Shown: positions 16,395 to 28,820, numbered from the stretch's first letter. The stretch is 64,000 nt of DNA from Mantis religiosa (GCA_030765055.1 CM060955.1:101231573-101295572), one strand, 5' to 3'. Program-made: numbers and translations. The notes: generated by a model from the sequence alone, not told the origin.

Positions 16395-17730
16395 CGAGGG
16401 CTATCCAGAAAGTAGATTACGTTTTCGTCTGTTTCCGCTAGGGGCGGGGCTAGCGCGGCCATCTTGGGGTCAGAGCGTTGCGCAGCTCAGTCGGCATCTA
16501 GCCGTGCTAGTGAGAGGTTCGTGCTGTGCTCCGTTCAGATACTGTGACGGTTTGAAATGTCTGCGTTAATTGAAAATCCCTCGAGCTGCGAGGTGCGAGC
16601 AGTAATAAGGTTTCTGACTGCAAAAAACTGTAAACCGATAGAAATCTATCGGCAGCTTTGTGAAGTGTATGGGGACAACATTATCACTGAAGGTGGAGTA
16701 CGTCAGTGGGTCATCAGATTTAAAAATGGCCGAACCAATGTTCACGACGAAGATCGAAGTGGGAGACCCAGCATAGTGACTGCCGAACTTGTCGAAAAAG
16801 TCGATGCTAAAGTCCGTGAAAATCGAAGGTTCACAATAACGGAACTTTCTTTGAGTTTTCCACAAATTTCGCGAAGTTTGTTGCACGAAATCATCAGCGA
16901 AAAGCTTGGTTACCACAAGTTTTGTGCAAGATGGATTCCAAAAATCTTGACAGAGGACCACAAAAATCAGCGAATGGCTGCATCGTTGAACTTTTTGGAC
17001 GTTTACCATAAGGATGGTGACTCTTTACTCGATCGCATCGTTACTGGTGACGAAACATGGGTGAAACACGTGAACTGTGAAACGAAATTGCAATCAATGC
17101 AGTGGGGGCACACAAGTTCTCCCCAAAAACCCAAGAAATGCATGCAAACAATGTCGGCAAGGAAGATGATGGCGACTGTTTTTTGGGACAGAAAAGGTGT
17201 GATTTTGGTGGACTTCCTGGAAAGAGGCACTACAATAAACTCTCAAAGGTATTGCCAAACTCTCCAAAAACTCAGAAGAGCCATTCAAAACAAGCGCAGA
17301 GGAATGTTGAGCTCTAAGATCTTGTTGATTCACGACAACGCCCGGCCCCACACGGCAAATGTCACTCGTGAAGTTCTTGAATCTTTTAAGTGGGAGTTGT
17401 TTCCTCATCCGCCGTACAGTTCCCGACCTGGCACCGAGCGACTTCCACCTATTCCCAGCAATGAAGAAGTGACTGGCTATGCAGCGTTTTGATGACGACG
17501 CACAGCTGCAAGAAGAGGTAACGAAGTGGTTGAAGGCGCAGGCGGCCGAATTTTTCGACGAAGGAATTTCCAAGCTCGTACATCGCTACGATAAATGCCT
17601 TAATTTGAATGGTGACTATGTCGAAAAGTAGTATTTGAGTGTGGCTTTCATCTGTATATAATAAAATTTGTTTCCTATACTTTGTTTACTTTTTATTCCA
17701 AAACGTAATCTACTTTCTGGATAGCCCTCG
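16395..17730 (+). mobile_element. mariner element 1 with 31-bp perfect inverted ends
   Basis: A DD34D-type mariner, 1,336 bp. Inverted ends of 31 bp match perfectly (beginning CGAGGGCTATCCAGAAAG on the left; complement at 17700-17730) and are flanked by the TA duplication at 16393-16394 and 17731-17732. It landed inside the TATG array, which offers a TA in every unit. It encodes a transposase that is now broken. Confidence 0.95.
16557..17630 (+). pseudogene. mariner transposase, broken near the C-terminus
   Basis: The open part (16557-17492, 311 residues) has the N-terminal double helix-turn-helix (IEIYRQLCEVYG, GGVRQWVIRFKNGR), the first catalytic Asp in VTGDETWV and the second in LIHDNARPHT. 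After HPPYSS (about 17415) the frame shifts: the expected third catalytic Asp region and C-terminus are readable in another frame down to ~17630, and that frame also holds a TGA at ~17473-17475 in place of a conserved Trp. So at least one frameshift and one nonsense change inactivate it, though overall divergence looks small. Confidence 0.9.
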
Positions 17731-18204
17731 TATGTATGTATGTATGTATGTATGTATGTATGTATGTATGTATGTATGTATGTATGTATGTATGTATGTA
17801 TGTATGTATGTATGTATGTATGTATGTATGTATGTATGTATGTATGTATGTATGTATGTATGTATGTATGTATGTATGTATGTATGTATGTATGTATGTA
17901 TGTATGTATGTATGTATGTATGTATGTATGTATGTATGTATGTATGTATGTATGTATGTATGTATGTATGTATGTATGTATGTATGTATGTATGTATGTA
18001 TGTATGTATGTATGTATGTATGTATGTATGTATGTATGTATGTATGTATGTATGTATGTATGTATGTATGTATGTATGTATGTATGTATGTATGTATGTA
18101 TGTATGTATGTATGTATGTATGTATGTATGTATGTATGTATGTATGTATGTATGTATGTATGTATGTATGTATGTATGTATGTATGTATGTATGTATGTA
18201 TGTA
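17731..18204. repeat. (TATG)n microsatellite, right part
   Basis: About 474 bases of pure repeat continuing the array interrupted by the mariner. Left and right parts together give roughly 1.2 kb, or about 300 units. Confidence 0.97.
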
Positions 18205-18398
18205 CATATATCTTTAATTACTCAGAACTGAAACGTAAACTACTGACATGACGGATAAAAGAATTACTGCGAATAAGTCAAGGTGTTAAATTCGAGAAAG
18301 GGCAAACACTTCATTTCCTGTTAGCCTGTGGAATGCTGTATGCTTATGTTTATGAATGAATGCTAGATAAGAAGTGTTTATTTACTCTGGAGAGTTCA
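18203..18398 (+). repeat. Direct repeat R2 downstream of the TATG array
   Basis: Diverged copy of 15452-15650 in the same orientation; see that entry. Confidence 0.7.
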
Positions 18399-18454
18399 GA
18401 TCAATATCATTCAGTTGTTCTTTACACAACAGTACAGTAAGAGTTAAGTAGTGC

Positions 18455-19018
18455 AATGGCTTCTTGCGGTGAATTCAGTGGCGAGTTAAACAGGCAGGTA
18501 TTGCGAAGTCAGGCTCGAAGTGGTTTTTTAAGGTGTACACGTTCTTCAAAAAATTTTCGGAAACAGAAACTAAAACTGAGTTAGTGCAAAGAGTACTTCC
18601 GTTTAAAAACACGGAAAAAGTGTATCAGCTGCATCAACTTGCAAATGAAATGGGACACGAGGTAATACGCCTCCCACCTTACCACTGCCAATATAATCCA
18701 ATTGAGTTTGTGTGGGCTCAAATATAAGAGGGGATTGCAAACAGAAATCATACTTTTAAACTGACGGACGTTAAACGACTTGTTCATGAAGAAATTTACA
18801 AGGTAACACAACAGGACTGGGAAAACTGCGTGGGGCATACAGAAAACCTTCAAGATGACGATTTTAGGAAAAAAGTAGCACGTGACGAGCTTTTGGAACC
18901 TATAATCATAAATTTTCAAGACTCAGACGATGAAGACAGTGACAATAACGAATTGTCTCTTAACGGAAGTGACATTGACAGCGATATGGATGAGTCACTG
19001 GCAGTTCCATTGGATTAG
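18455..19018 (+). pseudogene. IS630/Tc1-like DDE transposase relic, internally deleted
   Basis: The C-terminal third is clear: GHEVIRLPPYHCQYNPIEFV holds the last catalytic Glu region typical of insect DDE_3/IS630-like proteins. It is followed after an in-frame TAA (~18725) by KLTDVKRLVHEEI, TQQDWENCVGH and an acidic tail (DSDDEDSDNNE). The N-terminal ~30 residues (GELNRQVLRSQAR) begin at 18455 and change frame near 18530. The helix-turn-helix and the first two catalytic Asp regions are missing between them. So: an internal deletion, one stop and one frameshift. Confidence 0.75.
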
Positions 19019-20310
19019 AGAAACAGGTAATTCATAAACTATAATTATAATGGGTATAAAGGTTAGTGAAAATATGAGGGCAGCATGTCTAAAAAAAAAA
19101 AGATCTGCGTTGGCTATCAGAGGCAAAAAGAACAGCTAAGTTACTTGTAAGTAGAGCTAGAAGTAAGAAAAGGAAAGGAAAAGATGAGGAAAACCTAATT
19201 GAGCAAGAATATGGAGTAGGCATGTTCTGAGAGTATGTATAATTTAAAAGGAATGATACCTAATCTTTCTTCGTGATTTCTTGAAACCTTAAAATTTTCT
19301 CACTTTAGGTGCATGCTTCACAAAAACTATAAAAGAGATTGACTCAAAATTTTAGTGATTATTTCCTAATTTTCCTTGAACACATCGGCTAACATTTATA
19401 TTCATATAATTTATAAAATGCAGGAAAGGAAATATCCAGTCCTCAAAAATATTAACATTTGTTTACTCAAAAATAATTGATTTTGCATGTGTATAGTATA
19501 AACTATATATGCTTTTAACTTAGCCCGTATTATAAAACTGTATCGTAGGTTATTTAGGATAAAAATTGGTTCATATAGCTTTAAATTCCTACAAGTAAAG
19601 TGCACCTAAAATATAGGGTGCAATATTTTTTCAGGATACACATTGAGATTTATGCCCCTTTTGCATAGACCTATGTGAACGTAATTTAAATATTATACAG
19701 TTGTTAAATGCACACATCCTTATACATTAATTATACCGAATTTCAATTTCTGATAATGTTTAGTTTTTTGTATATTTCAATTTTAATATTGGTAAAAATT
19801 AGCCTTGTCTGGGGAAAAATAACCTCCCAGTGACCTTAAACAGAAGAAAGATTCCATGGCAAGAGCTAGTACTCGGTTTCGCCTACCATTGGAACTGTCT
19901 GCATAGGAATAGAAACATTAAATAAAGCAAGCCAATACGTAAGCCAATGAGTGTTGAAATCTCATGTAATACAGCTAAAAGTCGGCTATAGCAAACCGCT
20001 CTATTAGCTGGCGTTAATGAATCTCGACTAACTGAAAACCATGTATGTACACTGCTGAGTAGTGAGATAGATAAAGCGGCGTTAGGTAATGTGACGGAGT
20101 TGTATTTCATATTGGAACAGGCAGAGTTAATTAATGCACAACGATACCTTTGTAAAGGCATGCCACGCGGTGGTAAGCATGAATATAACATATTCACTGG
20201 AAAAGTCACAGGACCACAACACAACTGTTTGATAAGACGAATTTCCATTCATTAATATTTGTAGGGCTACCATTTCTTTTTTGCCTAATTAACCTGCATT
20301 GTTAAGTCAT
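19019..20310. other. AT-rich DNA, nothing recognised
   Basis: A short A-rich tract at ~19092 and a Lys/Arg-rich open stretch after it (to ~19230) follow the transposase relic and may be part of the same insertion. Otherwise no feature seen. Confidence 0.4.
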
Positions 20311-20317
20311 AGTGGCA

Positions 20318-20470
20318 ATGAATGAAAATGAGTGAAGTTATGCTCTAATGAGTTTAGGGTCTCTGGAGCTTAGAGCTAACTGATGTTAATCTTTTAAGAT
20401 AAGGAAACCTACGAAAAAATTATCTAGATAACTCACCCTGGCCGAGATTAAAACACAGGTTTAAGAAGAC
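20318..20470 (-). repeat. SINE family A, diverged copy
   Basis: Matches, with many changes, the reverse-oriented copies at 29118-29357 and 36668-36912 (TCTAATGAGTTTAGGG, GAGCTTAGAGCTAACTGATG, AACTCACCCTGGCCGAGATT). Confidence 0.6.
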
Positions 20471-20589
20471 ACGAGCTAGTATTTCGGTGAGGGTGAGTTG
20501 AATTCAGGGAGTGATGGCCAATATATTCCAGGACGGTTAAGAAGAACAAATATTGTTGTGTTTAATTCAGAGTTTGCGTAAGATCACAC

Positions 20590-21010
20590 GTAGTGTTACT
20601 AGAGGAACCTCGGGCCAAACTGCCAAGATTTTCCGTCGGGAAGTTGTTCGGATTGGGTTGGACTCGACGGGACAGTGTGTTGCGGACACCCACGGGGAAT
20701 TGGATACCTCCTGTCAGGCTATGGCCGCCCGGGAGGAGTAGAGGGTTGCCTCATTAGTCCCGGGTACTTGCCTGCAGAGCTAGTAGAAAGTGTGCTAGAT
20801 CACCAGGCGACCTCACCGAGGTTTTTCGATAGTCTTCCCTGCGGCTTTGACGTGCGTAAGTGGCGTATACACTTCCATCCCGTCTTGACGTTGTTGTCAA
20901 CGGAGGGGCTTTTTAAGAAATTAGGGATTGACCTATGAAAAGACCCCCGGAGTTATCCATCGCTCCCGGGTTGAAGGTGGCCAGGGTCTTGGGACTTTTG
21001 GTTAGATCCT
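20590..21010 (+). repeat. GC-rich dispersed repeat, copy 1
   Basis: Shares order and sequence with 28360-28820: ACTAGAGGAACCTCGGGCC, GGGAAGTTGTTCGGATTGGG, TGGACTC, GTAG(A)AAGTGTGCTAGATCACC, GTGCGTAAGTGG, and CTCCCGGGTTGAAGGTGGCC near the end. It is much richer in GC than its surroundings. No coding potential is recognised. Confidence 0.7.
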
Positions 21011-21392
21011 CTGCACTTAACTATTCGTTTCAACTATGTAGGGGAAGGTCGTGCAGTATAAGCCGGGTAAGTTTTTTGACCTTACTCTGTAACTGTTGTG
21101 GTTAATCGGAATCTTCCTATATTATTCTCTTACATGTTCTATGGATAGTATAATGTAATTATTTTTATTTTTATTTATAGTAGTCTATATATTTATTCAT
21201 CGAAAGTAAAACATCTAGAATTATAAGGCTTGTAGAAAGTGTCTTGCAGTATCGGCCACTGTCTTTTCTGTTACAATATAGATTGTTAGTAATACATTGC
21301 ACTGCCACATATAGAACAATGGTAGAATACAAAAGCATGGGAACTTGTCACTGTTACTGCTCAGTTCACAAATGTTTAGGTCACTGGTCTAC

Positions 21393-22429
21393 TGACGCAG
21401 CCCCTGTCACCTAGGAACACTGAGATGACATATAACTTGATACCAGAAAGACATTAACTAAAACAAACGAATAAATATAAATGAATGACGTATAGCAGAA
21501 TTGACATATGCCGGAATGCTAGCATATACTCCGGAGACCGCCACAGTGACAAGGCTACTCTGCGAAGGTCAGTAAACTCCCTTTGCAATCCCTGTAAACA
21601 AACAACCCTACTCTATTATCTGTTTTGCCCTCAAGACAAATTTGGTGCCATCCAGTCGGGAATCAACCCATTGTTAAAATCTCATGCATGCTTCTGACAA
21701 CAGGCTTCAAGATTTTGACCGACGCGCAGAGCGCATGCTTTCGCATAAATTTTTGCATGAGGACCGTTAGAGAAAGCGTCTCTGATGTTAGGTCCGAAAC
21801 TGGAAGTTCTGAACACTGATCTCAAGTGGGGATATTTAGCAGCCAACAGAAAATTGATATTCGTTCATGTGATTTTGCAAACTCCGAGAAATACCTAGAG
21901 TGGGGGTAATACAAAGTGATGGCGAAAAGTAGGTTTCGCTATCAAGAACACTTCGGTCCTGAGTTCTACGTGAGACGGATGCGCATTTGGCGCCGCGTCA
22001 TGCACAAAGTGCATTATCTAACAATCTCTCCAGTGAGAGTTAGCACAAAGAGTAATATATAGGGAAGAGGATAAATATATACAATTCGACTACACAGTGC
22101 TACTGCCTCCGTGTTTCAAATCACAATATTGACGTGACGCTAAACACAGCAACCACACCGACGACAACTTTACGGTGGCGAGCAAAAGAGCCTAAGGATA
22201 ACAATAAAGTTCTGTCTACCAGTTTCGAGGTGTCATCATTCAACCCATAACCAGTCAGGACAAACCACTCCTGAAGTACAGATGAGAATTATCATGCTGG
22301 AGCTACAAGTTACCTCGAACTAATTATAATCTCCCTTTCCTTAACCTCCGCACGCCACCAATCCGTAATTGTGAGGCGCTGAGCACAAGGGAGAGCTTGA
22401 CGAGGTTCGCTATGGGCCGGACCGCCTCA
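21393..22429 (+). mobile_element. Solo LTR, long form (copy 1)
   Basis: Begins TGACGCAGCCCC and ends ACCGCCTCA. It is homologous along its length to 34613-35394, which has a ~240-bp internal deletion relative to this copy and a clear target duplication. Here the flanks (CTAC / TAAC) do not match perfectly. No internal retroelement sequence is adjacent. Confidence 0.65.
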
Positions 22430-24700
22430 TAACAGAGATCGCAAATATAGCGCTGCTATAAGCTTCAAAATATCTTCCGTTCGCTAAGAGCTACACTAAC
22501 CACCATCAGGCACTCAGGGAAGACAAACAACTGGAGAGAGGAAGAAGATATCCAACTCTAGCGCACATGGATGTACCAGCTTGCTACTGCTTACTGGAAA
22601 CTTCTGCTACATGGAGGTGAAAAGGAAAATCGCAGTTGTGGCCGGTACTGCATGCCGGCCGACACTGCATGGCTCTCCCCTATAAATTACACAATTTTTG
22701 CGGCAGAGGAAGCAATTAATGGGGTAATATCATGCATGTTATTTTGGGGAAAGAATTGATATTGAAATGGATTTTACGTAGAGCATCTCAGGTATGCTGT
22801 GAAAGGTAGTAAATTGTGTGAGAGGTCCAGTGAAGCGTTGTTATGAAATTATGTAATGGTAGTGATGAAACCGTTTACTGAAATAACGTTTCAGATAGTC
22901 TACTGGTATTTTTGTGTATGTGTATTACGAATGAAATTTTGCTCGAAATCCAGAGAATTAAAGAGGAGCATTCTGTGGGAAAGCAAATGTTTAGAGTAAT
23001 AAGTGTTCATTAAATCGAGGGTAGGCTGATAAGTGCTGGGCTTCATATAGAAATGGCCCCACCGGTCCAGTTTGACGGATAGCATCATATAGCTTAACTC
23101 TAGACTCCAGTACTTCTTTAGTTTTTGAATGAAAGCATTTTAAACAAGACAAGTTTAGAGGTTTGTAAGAGGATTTTTATTCTGCTACACGACTTTATTC
23201 GGGCCCCATGGCGGGCTCCATATATAACGTGATATTTATGGTGAAGATGAGATGCACTTTGACCATTTCGAAGCCCCAGATTGGGAAGTCATAGGTAACA
23301 GGATTTCTTCGTTGAAGTTTGAATTGGTGCTTGATTATTGTGTCGGCTTAAATAAGAGTCATGAGATCTCTTCTTTTCTTGGGTGGTTACGAGTGAAAGA
23401 AATACAATTTGGATAAGTTCAATTTCGTAATATATAATTTAATTATGTCATCTGGATTACATTTTACTTGAACTTTGTTTCTTAGTCAATAATTGCAGGT
23501 TACCTCCAGCACATCGATAAATCCTTACTTCCTTAACAAATAGTTTCCATTAATTAAATAAAATTGCTCACACCTGCACGTCTACTCATCACTATCAAAA
23601 CTTTTAACTTCTCTGTGTCCTTTTTCCACGAGCAAGATGATTGATTTTTTTCTCTCCATAGCAACCGTTCATTTCTTTATACTGACGTCACTTATACCAA
23701 CCAATATACTATATGCGCAAGATTTCTTGAGCGTTCGGGTTCCAAGTCTTCATTCGGTAGGTTTCGCCTATTTCCGTAAACACAGATGACAACTTTGGAA
23801 CAGGAAATGTGCTACACGTTGTGACATCTAGTGGCCAATATGCTAAGCTTTCACAAGTACACCATTTCATTTTGAGCAATTTTGAGGTTAATTATTAGCT
23901 AACCAGTTTACAACAAATCTAAAAGCAACATTAAGTTGTAAATGTTATGGCTCTCGAAAGGGGACACACTATTTTTGGTCTACCGCCGTATAACTATTAA
24001 TCTGAATGCAACTGAGCTGGCGTGGACAAAAACAAAAAATGTTTACAAAGTACGCAGTGTTAATGAGAGCCACAAATATCCGGAAACTTGCTATAGAAGA
24101 AGCAACGGATTAGGAAGGCTACTGCAAGAATGTCCCAGAGCTGGAAATGCAGTATTGGAGAAACGATGGTGTAATACAAAATGTAATTAATGAAATTATT
24201 AACAGGATACCAGCGATAAAATGAAGCAGTAGACTTGAAAATCGAAGAATCACAAAGCGTGTGAGTGTTTATAGCTGTCATAGTATTTGCTTAATACTTT
24301 CATGTGTTTCATAACACTAAATATATAAACATACAGCATACCGGATGGAGTTCAATTGTTTGTTGCCACATATTATACCTACGGAGCATACCTTCGCTTA
24401 TCTTACCGCAATTTGGCTGAATTGTGTTTTTCTATGTTGACCACACTGCAGAAACTTCTTCCCCTCTGCTCGCACCACACCGTTAATCCAGCGCTCAAGA
24501 AATCTTGCGCATATAGTACATATCTTGTAGAATTTTCCCTCTATAATCTCACTTCCACACACTCAACATTAACATTATAATACTTTTAAACATTTTTCCC
24601 AAATTCCAAATATCACCACCAAGCAAATAAACAAAAATCATTTTCAAGGCCAAACAAAATCAACCGTTACAAGTTTCACGAAAACAAGGATTTTAAAAAA
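22430..24700. other. Nothing recognised
   Basis: AT-rich DNA without family-like ORFs; short open frames only. No RNA gene seen. Confidence 0.4.
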
Positions 24701-24724
24701 CGAGCAGTGAATAAATACACCCAC

Positions 24725-25330
24725 TTGAAAGGCTTAACGCCTAAAGAAATCAAGAAGGAAATGGACGGTACAAGACACTGCTCCTTCATGTACAATGACT
24801 AAAAGGTTGGTTGCAGAGTTTAAAATGGGACATACAAGCCCATGAGCCTTATTCTACACGCCCTGTGGAAGTCACAACTCCAGAGATCACTGAAAAAAAT
24901 CCATCGTTTAATACTAGAAGACTGCAGATTAACCTTTTTTAGACAGCAGAAGCTGTAAGCATATTAAAATAACGTGTAGCTAATATTTTAAGTAATGTTT
25001 TGGACTATCACAAGGTCTGTGCAAGATGACTGAGGCGTATATTGACGCCTGATCAAAATTTACAAAGATAAACTGTTTCTGTTAAGAATTTGGATCTCTA
25101 CCGTAAAAATACCAGTTAATTTTTGACACGGCTTATTACCATGGATGAAACTGGGATACATCACTACACTCCAGAAAGTATGTCACAGTGAAAACAGTGG
25201 TTTGCACCAGTTGAACCAACTCCAGAAAAAGTCAAAGTCAAAGTGGGAATTACTTTTATTTATTACTTGGAAAAGGGTAAAGCTACCCCTGTTGACTACT
25301 AAGCAAGCTTACTGCAACGTTTGAGTTATG
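24725..25330 (+). pseudogene. Ancient mariner transposase relic
   Basis: Fragments in changing frames read as mariner transposase: LTPKEIKKEMDGT, KRLVAEFKMGHTS, DYHKVCARW, TMDETGIHHYTPES with the first catalytic Asp, then KVKVKVGITFI and GKATPVDY. Many stops and indels; no inverted ends identified. Confidence 0.75.
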
Positions 25331-25394
25331 AGGTGCGCCGGCCCATCGCTCAGTCACTGAAATGGGAAACATGTGCAAATTAAAGTTAGAATTT

Positions 25395-26071
25395 GAAATT
25401 AATTGTTCTTTCACACTAGCCGTGTGTAGGACGCACTATGGAACACTAGAGTAAGACTGAAAAATTCAACGTCATAGCCTGGATTTGAACCACGAATCCT
25501 CTGGTTGCAGTCCAGCCGCTCTAACCCTTGAGCTAATATGGCCAAAATGCCGACATGGCATTAAGTTCCCCAACTGACTCGTACTTTTCCCGGTAAACTA
25601 CTAGGAGTTCTCATAAACACATGAGACAACTACCTTAATGGCGACTTACAATGCTGTAAGTACTTTAAGGCCCGGGCTTTATAGTTCGGACCACTATTAG
25701 GTACAATTAATGGAAATTAATTGTTCTTTCACATTAGCCGTGTGAAGGACGCACTATGAAACACTAGAGCCAGACTGAAAAATGTAATGCCATAGCCGGG
25801 ATTTGAACCACGAATACTCTGGTAGCCGTCTATCCGCTCTAACCCTTGAGGTAATATGGCCAACGTGCCGACATGACATAAAATTCTCCAACTGACTCAT
25901 GCTTTCCCGGTAAACTACTAGGAGATCTCATAAACACATTAGATGGCGACTTACTATGCTGTAAGTACTTTAAGGCTCGGGCTTTATAGTTCGGACCACT
26001 ATTAGGTACAATTAATGGAAATTAATTGTTCTTTCACACTAGCCGTATGTAGGACGCACTATGAACGCAAT
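25395..26071 (-). repeat. Tandem array of a tRNA-related SINE-like unit
   Basis: Two full units (25395-25712, 318 bp; 25713-26017, 305 bp) and the start of a third (from 26018). Each contains, on the minus strand, an RNA polymerase III B-box-like GGTTCAAATCC (plus-strand GGATTTGAACCACGAATMCTC). Units end CACTATTAGGTACAATTAATG and restart GAAATTAATTGTTCTTTCAC. Single related copies lie at ~43840-43930 and ~53995-54125 in the other orientation. Confidence 0.8.
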
Positions 26072-28350
26072 TGCCAATTCTGGCTCCACTCATTCAAATC
26101 TTAGTCTATACACGGATAGTGTGGAAGAAATAATTATTTCCATTGCTACAGACATTAACTACAACCATATTTTTGTACACTTTTTTTTTTAAAATTTTGG
26201 TGCTTGTGTTCTTATTTCCTAATGTGCATTTAACGGACGAATCACACTGACCTTCGCATTTGAAGACGGAAGAAACCTGCTGAATGATTTTTATTTCATT
26301 CTTCTACTACATTTTGAATACAATGTATGTTCTATGATACCCATATGGAAATATTCTTCATTTGAACTTCTTAGAAATCAAAAGAGCTATTTGCAACACA
26401 TTCATAACTTGAAACAAAAGTTTCAAATGTTTTCCTACGTGGTAAAACTTCATAATGTTTTCCCAATATCAGATGAAAGCAATCGATAACAACAAACTTT
26501 CGTTGCTCACTGCAATATGCGTCCATTTAAACACAAATTTGGTTCCGGAACGGGCATTTATGCAGAGTATTTGTACGGAATATAGGTCATCCATTTTATA
26601 TTTAAATTATTCACGAGAAAATAAATATATAACACTACAAATATCACTGATCAGCATCCCCTGCAAAGAAAACGAATGTAGTGCACGTGTGTTAAGCTAT
26701 AACAAATTGAGGAAAACAGAAAATATAATCGTCCCTGATATAAACCATTTACTTAACGAGATAGCCCCGCGGTGACCTTGTATTCGGAAGGACTGGATTC
26801 GTTTCCCGCCGAGCACTTGACTATGTTCTTCGTGGTGTTACCAGGTCTGCTTCATCTTCATCTGTTTCAGGGTTGCCAGATTGTCGGGTTGCGCCTTGAG
26901 AAGGATAGCCCCTTCCTGGTTTACTACTACCATTAATGAGTAGTGATGGCAGTAATAATATACCATTCATGATAACTTTTTAGTAATTGTGACTCGTAAT
27001 TTTCGAATTCTCCATTTGGAAAGTGTAATGTGGTCGTGTGACTTGGACCTTCACCAAGAGAACTTAAATGGTCAATTCTGCCATTGTTATAGCCAGTGAG
27101 AAACCAGGTACAGATATATGTAGATCGTTGGGTTAAAGGAAAGAAAGAGAAGGATTCGTCTCAAAGAGAGCAAATTCTCATATAATAATAAGTTCTCATA
27201 TGATAATAGCTTAATTTCCTGAGGACTGACAATGTTAATGCAGTGCCGAGAGGTGTTCGTATGCAGCACGCGTTAGTGCGATGTGACTCAACGCGTGTTC
27301 CGTGAATCAAGACACGCTTCCTGTTACCAAAATTAATTAAAAAGTTTAATTTAAACAAGAGCGTTGTTACAGCATAGCAACCAGCAGAAAAAGGATGCAA
27401 TATACAACTACACTCGTAAAAGTAATTGCTTTATCCATGCCCAATTTGAGTATTGGTTTAGATAATGAATCCATTCTACAGATTTTAAAATTGCATTTCA
27501 CACTGCAGGTGTTATAATAACTTTAATCGAATATTACGAAAAACATAGGCAGTGACTGTTAATGGAAAACAAGATAAAATAAAAAACCGTGGCAAGTATT
27601 TTATTTTAAATACACAAACTATCATATTAGAAAAAAAATAGGCGAATATCAATGGATGTTTGCAAATATAAGAAGCTTTTTGGGGGTATATATGACTGAA
27701 ATTTCATGAACATTTTCAAAATATCAGCTGTCCCTCGTTTTAGTCTATAAAATAGTGTTGGTCTTCCTGAATCCAAGGAATGCTTAGATAGCATCCGCAA
27801 GCCATTTTAAATGCTCTAATCTAGTTTGAAAGATATGAATTCCACTCATTTATCCTCGTTTACAGGCTATTGAAAATTACAGCATTTTTCATCATTTAAG
27901 ATGCTCCTTGCGTCGCAGTTTTAGTGTTAGACTAATGAAACTTGCTACACACATTCATGGAGAGATAGTAAATAGACGCTTTACTGGTTTCTATTGTGAG
28001 ATGCATTTAAGTACTCTTTCTTTGCTTCCAAACACAAAAATATCAAACTTTGGGTGAAAAAACCATATTCATTGCTTTAAAAATGTCTGGAGCCTAAAGT
28101 TATTGAGAAACAGAGAAACCTAGGGCAAATTCAAAAAATGGATGCATTGGAAACCTGTTGTTAATGCATTAGAATAAAATTTAAGTTTTGTTGCAAGGGA
28201 CTTTTTAGTGACGTAATTAAAAATAAATAAATTTGAGAATATTTTCCAAACTATCAAAGTGAAATTGACAAAATTTGCGATGTATCTTATGCTCTCCCGT
28301 AGGGGAGACGATCCGTCCCCTTCAGCTGCCGTGGTGCGGGAGCTGCGGAT
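26072..28350. other. Mostly AT-rich DNA; possible SINE fragment near 26765-26945
   Basis: The 26765-26945 stretch is GC-richer and has a B-box-like GGACTGGATTCGTTTCCC, suggesting a SINE fragment (weak). Nothing else recognised. Confidence 0.35.
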
Positions 28351-28359
28351 TCCTAGCAC

Positions 28360-28820
28360 TCGTGGTACATCTGACGTTACTAGACAAACCTCGGGCCGAA
28401 CATTCGAGCCCCTCCCTGATTGGGAGTTGTTCGGATTGGGTTGGACTCAAGGGGGCAGTGGTTCCCGACACACGTGAGAGATCGGGTACTTCTCCGGACG
28501 GGGTTGAGGGAAGCCATTAATATTCTGGCATACTAGCCTGCATAGATAGTAGCAGGTGTGCTAGGTGACCAGGCTGCCCCAACTAGGTCATATCGCTAGC
28601 CTTCCATTTTGGTGTTGGCGCGCGTAAGTGGAGTATCCACTTGCATGCCGTCTTGAGTCCACAGGACCAAATGGGTGGGGGGCTGGTTAGCCTCTAGGTC
28701 TTGCCTCACGGAGGCGCCGGGCGCCCTTTTGGGACAGCTCGGTAACTCCCTGGTCGAAGGAGGCCCGGGTCCTTGCTCCTAAGGGTCCAGGACTAATGGG
28801 AGTAGAACCTCGGGCATTAA
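28360..28820 (+). repeat. GC-rich dispersed repeat, copy 2
   Basis: Second copy of the family at 20590-21010 (TTACTAGACAAACCTCGGGCC, GGGAGTTGTTCGGATTGGG, GTAGCAGGTGTGCTAGGTGACC, GCGCGTAAGTGG, GGTCGAAGGAGGCCCGGGTCC). Contains an extra ~100 bp before the final block. Confidence 0.7.

Noticed and set aside
15445..16569. Long Met-Tyr-Val-Cys and His-Thr-Tyr-Ile open frames on both strands
   Set aside because: They are produced by the stop-free TATG microsatellite in every frame; no initiation context or non-repeat domain.
17639..18251. Open frames across the second TATG array
   Set aside because: Same repeat artefact; the non-repeat ends are mariner inverted-repeat sequence.
25395..26071. CRISPR-like direct repeats
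   Set aside because: Units of ~310 bp with no spacer alternation and a pol III box; a eukaryotic SINE array.
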